Shown: one piece after another, positions 62,377-64,000 of the stretch
How positions within the stretch are numbered: the first letter of the stretch is position 1
Layout: the number at the start of each line of letters is the position of its first letter
Origin: Agrobacterium vitis
GTDB taxonomy: Bacteria; Pseudomonadota; Alphaproteobacteria; Rhizobiales; Rhizobiaceae
Length of the DNA: 64,000 nucleotides
Reading direction: 5' to 3'
NCBI RefSeq assembly: GCF_014926405.1
Contig: NZ_JACXXJ020000003.1
Location: 62,001-126,000 of the forward strand
Translations under genes and position numbers: made by a program
The notes under the pieces: model-generated
The model's database searches: none
What the model saw: the letters and a program-made list of their open reading frames with translations, nothing else
Told to the model about the DNA's origin: nothing

Positions 62377-63600
62377 TTACTTGTACTGGTCGATAGCAGC
62401 CGACGCCTTCTTCAAGGCCTCAGCAGGCTCGGCCTTACCCGTGACGACAGACTGGACCATTTCGATCATCACATTCTGGAAACCCTTGTAATCCTTGAAC
62501 AAAGGCTCAGGACCACCGAAGGCGATACCATCAATGAACGGCTTCCAGTAAGGCTTATCCTTGATCAACTGCTCAACCTTAGCGGAAGGACGAAGCGGCG
62601 TCAGGCCGGAATCGGTCGTCAGTTCGTATTCTTCCTGCGGTTCTGGCGAGGTAATGTATTTGGCAAATTCCGTTGCCTTGTCCTCGACACCGGACCCCTT
62701 GAAGATCGCCAGGCTATCGGTGATCAACAGCGTGCCGGGACCCTTGGCCGAAGGACCAAGCGGCAACGTGGTAACACCCCAGTGGATATCGGTCTTCAGC
62801 AGGCGATAGGCCGCACCCGTGCTATTCTGGATCATCCCGGCCTTGCCGTCGAGAAAGATGGCCCGGATTTCATTCTGCTCGTAGGCAGTTGCCCCTTCAA
62901 CCGAATAGGGAGCAATGTCCTTATAGGCCTGAAGCGCAGCCAGCACTTCTGGGCTGTCCATGACGATCTTGCCGTCCTTGTCCATCACCTGACCGTTATT
63001 GGTGTAAACCCAGTGCATGAACTGGTGCATGGTGTTGTCGAAGGTCTTGGCAGGCATGCCGTAACCGGCAATACCGGTCTTTTCCTTGATCTGCTTGGCA
63101 AAGGCAATTTCTTCAGCCCAGGTCTTTGGTGGGGTTTCCGGATCAAGACCGGCCTTCTTGAACAGGTCCTTGTTCCAGAACAGCGCCTTGGTGGAGAAGG
63201 CAATCGGCACGCCCCACTGCGTATCGTCGAAAGTTACGGTATCGACGATGTTCGGATAATAGCTCTTCTTTTCGGCATCCGTCATCGGCACCTTGACGAT
63301 CAGGTCGTTCTCGGCGAACTCCTTCAACGTGCGCGAACCGACATAGGCCATGGCGACAGGCGTCCCGGCGGCAGCCAAGGTGGTTGCCTTATCCTGGCAC
63401 TGTTCCCAGCCGACCACTTCCGGCGCAATCTTCCAGCCCGGATTTTTGCCTTCCCAGACCTTGATATATTTCTCATGGATCGGGTCGATCTTGTCGCCAC
63501 AATAGATCCAGCTGATTTCCTTATCCGCCGCAAAACTCGACAGAGCCGAGCTTGCCAGCAGCGCCAGCGCGCCCGCCATGATGGTCAAAGTGTTTTTCAT
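62377..63600 (-). CDS. Sugar ABC transporter solute-binding protein (MalE/UgpB-like)
   Basis: A 407-residue family-1 binding protein with a Sec signal peptide (TLTIMAGALALLASSALSSFA, cleavage about residue 25). Mature features include GWEQCQDKATTLAAAGTPVAMAYVGS, VPIAFSTKALFWNKDLFKKAGLDPETPPKTW and NSTGAAYRLLKTDIHWGV. Two cysteines early in the mature chain (about 34 and 68) could form a disulfide. CUT1 systems import oligosaccharides, glycerol phosphates or amino sugars. The neighbouring GH20 and RpiR genes hint at an amino-sugar oligomer. A hairpin follows the stop. Confidence 0.92.
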   Translation of the reverse strand: MKNTLTIMAGALALLASSALSSFAADKEISWIYCGDKIDPIHEKYIKVWEGKNPGWKIAPEVVGWEQCQDKATTLAAAGTPVAMAYVGSRTLKEFAENDLIVKVPMTDAEKKSYYPNIVDTVTFDDTQWGVPIAFSTKALFWNKDLFKKAGLDPETPPKTWAEEIAFAKQIKEKTGIAGYGMPAKTFDNTMHQFMHWVYTNNGQVMDKDGKIVMDSPEVLAALQAYKDIAPYSVEGATAYEQNEIRAIFLDGKAGMIQNSTGAAYRLLKTDIHWGVTTLPLGPSAKGPGTLLITDSLAIFKGSGVEDKATEFAKYITSPEPQEEYELTTDSGLTPLRPSAKVEQLIKDKPYWKPFIDGIAFGGPEPLFKDYKGFQNVMIEMVQSVVTGKAEPAEALKKASAAIDQYK

Positions 63601-63656
63601 CGATGGTTCCCCTTTGTTGACATTAAACGTGTCTTGGTTGTTTCGAAACCGGCTGC

Positions 63657-64000
63657 CTACTTGACTGCACCCGCCGTCAGGCCACTGACCAGATAGCGTT
63701 GCAGGAAGAAGATCATGATCATCGCCGGCGCAATACCGACGAAGCTTGCGGCCATAAGCTCGTTCCAGATCACTTCCTGACGACCGAAATAGGCAAACAG
63801 GCCAATCGGCAACGGCATGTATTCCGTCTTCGAGTTGAAGGTCAGCGCGAAGATGAAATGCTGCGCATAGGCGGTAATGAAGGTGGTGATGCCGACAACG
63901 GCAATACCCGGCATGGCAAGCGGCAGAACCACGCGCCGGAACGTATAGAAATAGCTGGCGCCATCCACATAAGCCGCTTCCTCAAGCTCCCGTGGAATCC
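63657..64000 (-). CDS. Sugar ABC transporter permease (MalG-like), 5' end outside window
   Basis: The last 114 codons of a CUT1 inner-membrane permease. The EAA loop begins at the window edge (ELEEAAYVDGASYFYTFRRVVLPLAMPG); helices follow (IAVVGITTFITAYAQHFIFAL, SFVGIAPAMIMIFFLQRYLVSG), and the chain ends LTAGAVK as MalG-type proteins do. The gene continues beyond base 64000. The second permease and any regulator are outside the window. The 56-bp gap to the binding-protein gene agrees with a single operon. Confidence 0.92.
   Translation of the reverse strand, partial: IPRELEEAAYVDGASYFYTFRRVVLPLAMPGIAVVGITTFITAYAQHFIFALTFNSKTEYMPLPIGLFAYFGRQEVIWNELMAASFVGIAPAMIMIFFLQRYLVSGLTAGAVK

Noticed and set aside
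1..64000. CRISPR arrays, tRNA or rRNA genes
   Set aside because: No regularly spaced repeats and no recognisable RNA-gene sequences were seen on reading; a dedicated search was not run.

Overview
The window comes from a Rhizobiaceae secondary replicon (chromid or large plasmid), most likely Agrobacterium/Allorhizobium-like. The main evidence is a repABC replication-partition operon on the minus strand (9.5-14.0 kb). A rhizobial L-rhamnose locus (rhaRSTPQUK divergent from rhaDI), an Att-type transporter/lipocalin operon and a GH3 enzyme resembling agrobacterial coniferin beta-glucosidase fit the same picture. The genus is inferred. No rRNA, tRNA or CRISPR was recognised.

Layout. 0-1.7 kb: end of an Lrp-type regulator divergent from argG. 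1.77-5.43 kb: Tn3-family element (divergent tnpR and tnpA, res between) whose right end abuts a truncated IS30-type transposase and whose left inverted repeat is missing. 5.8-9.2 kb: an endonuclease/phosphatase-fold protein, a YbhN-type membrane protein and a phospholipase-D/cardiolipin-synthase-like enzyme, the trio known from the E. coli ybhP-clsB-ybhN locus. 9.5-14 kb: repC, a 950-bp repB-repC spacer with a candidate antisense RNA and decayed repeats, repB, repA. 14.3-16.4 kb: eutB-eutC. 16.6-20.7 kb: AttH-like lipocalin, FtsX-type permease, ABC ATPase. 20.8-22.7 kb: 3-methyladenine glycosylase, PilZ protein and an unknown protein.

22.8-28.8 kb: FCD-type GntR regulator divergent from a spermidine/putrescine-type ABC transporter and a hydantoin-racemase-family gene. 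28.8-30.6 kb: GAF-GGDEF-EAL protein. 30.9-42.8 kb: fumarylacetoacetase-family gene, then the rhamnose regulon, whose divergent promoters carry a perfect 19-bp inverted repeat overlapping both -35 boxes. 42.9-46.4 kb: DUF1003 protein, candidate structured small RNA, PepSY protein, OmpR-type two-component system. 46.4-49.8 kb: GH3 beta-glucosidase divergent from a TetR regulator, with a candidate operator. 49.9-51.1 kb: acyl-CoA thioesterase and CutC.

51.1-64 kb is a catabolic island. Seven genes run leftward from a central promoter (RidA, RpiR regulator, frameshifted SDR, GH20 hexosaminidase, M81/MlrC peptidase, MFS, CutC). Three run rightward (NTF2-like, second M81/MlrC peptidase, D-serine dehydratase-like PLP enzyme), facing a sugar-type ABC transporter (ATPase, binding protein, permease cut by the window edge). 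Two MlrC-type enzymes, a PLP enzyme expected to give enamine products, and a RidA deaminase suggest degradation of a compound containing amino sugars and D-amino acids. That is the best candidate here for an undescribed pathway. Hairpins directly behind all three periplasmic binding-protein genes are a recurring regulatory theme.
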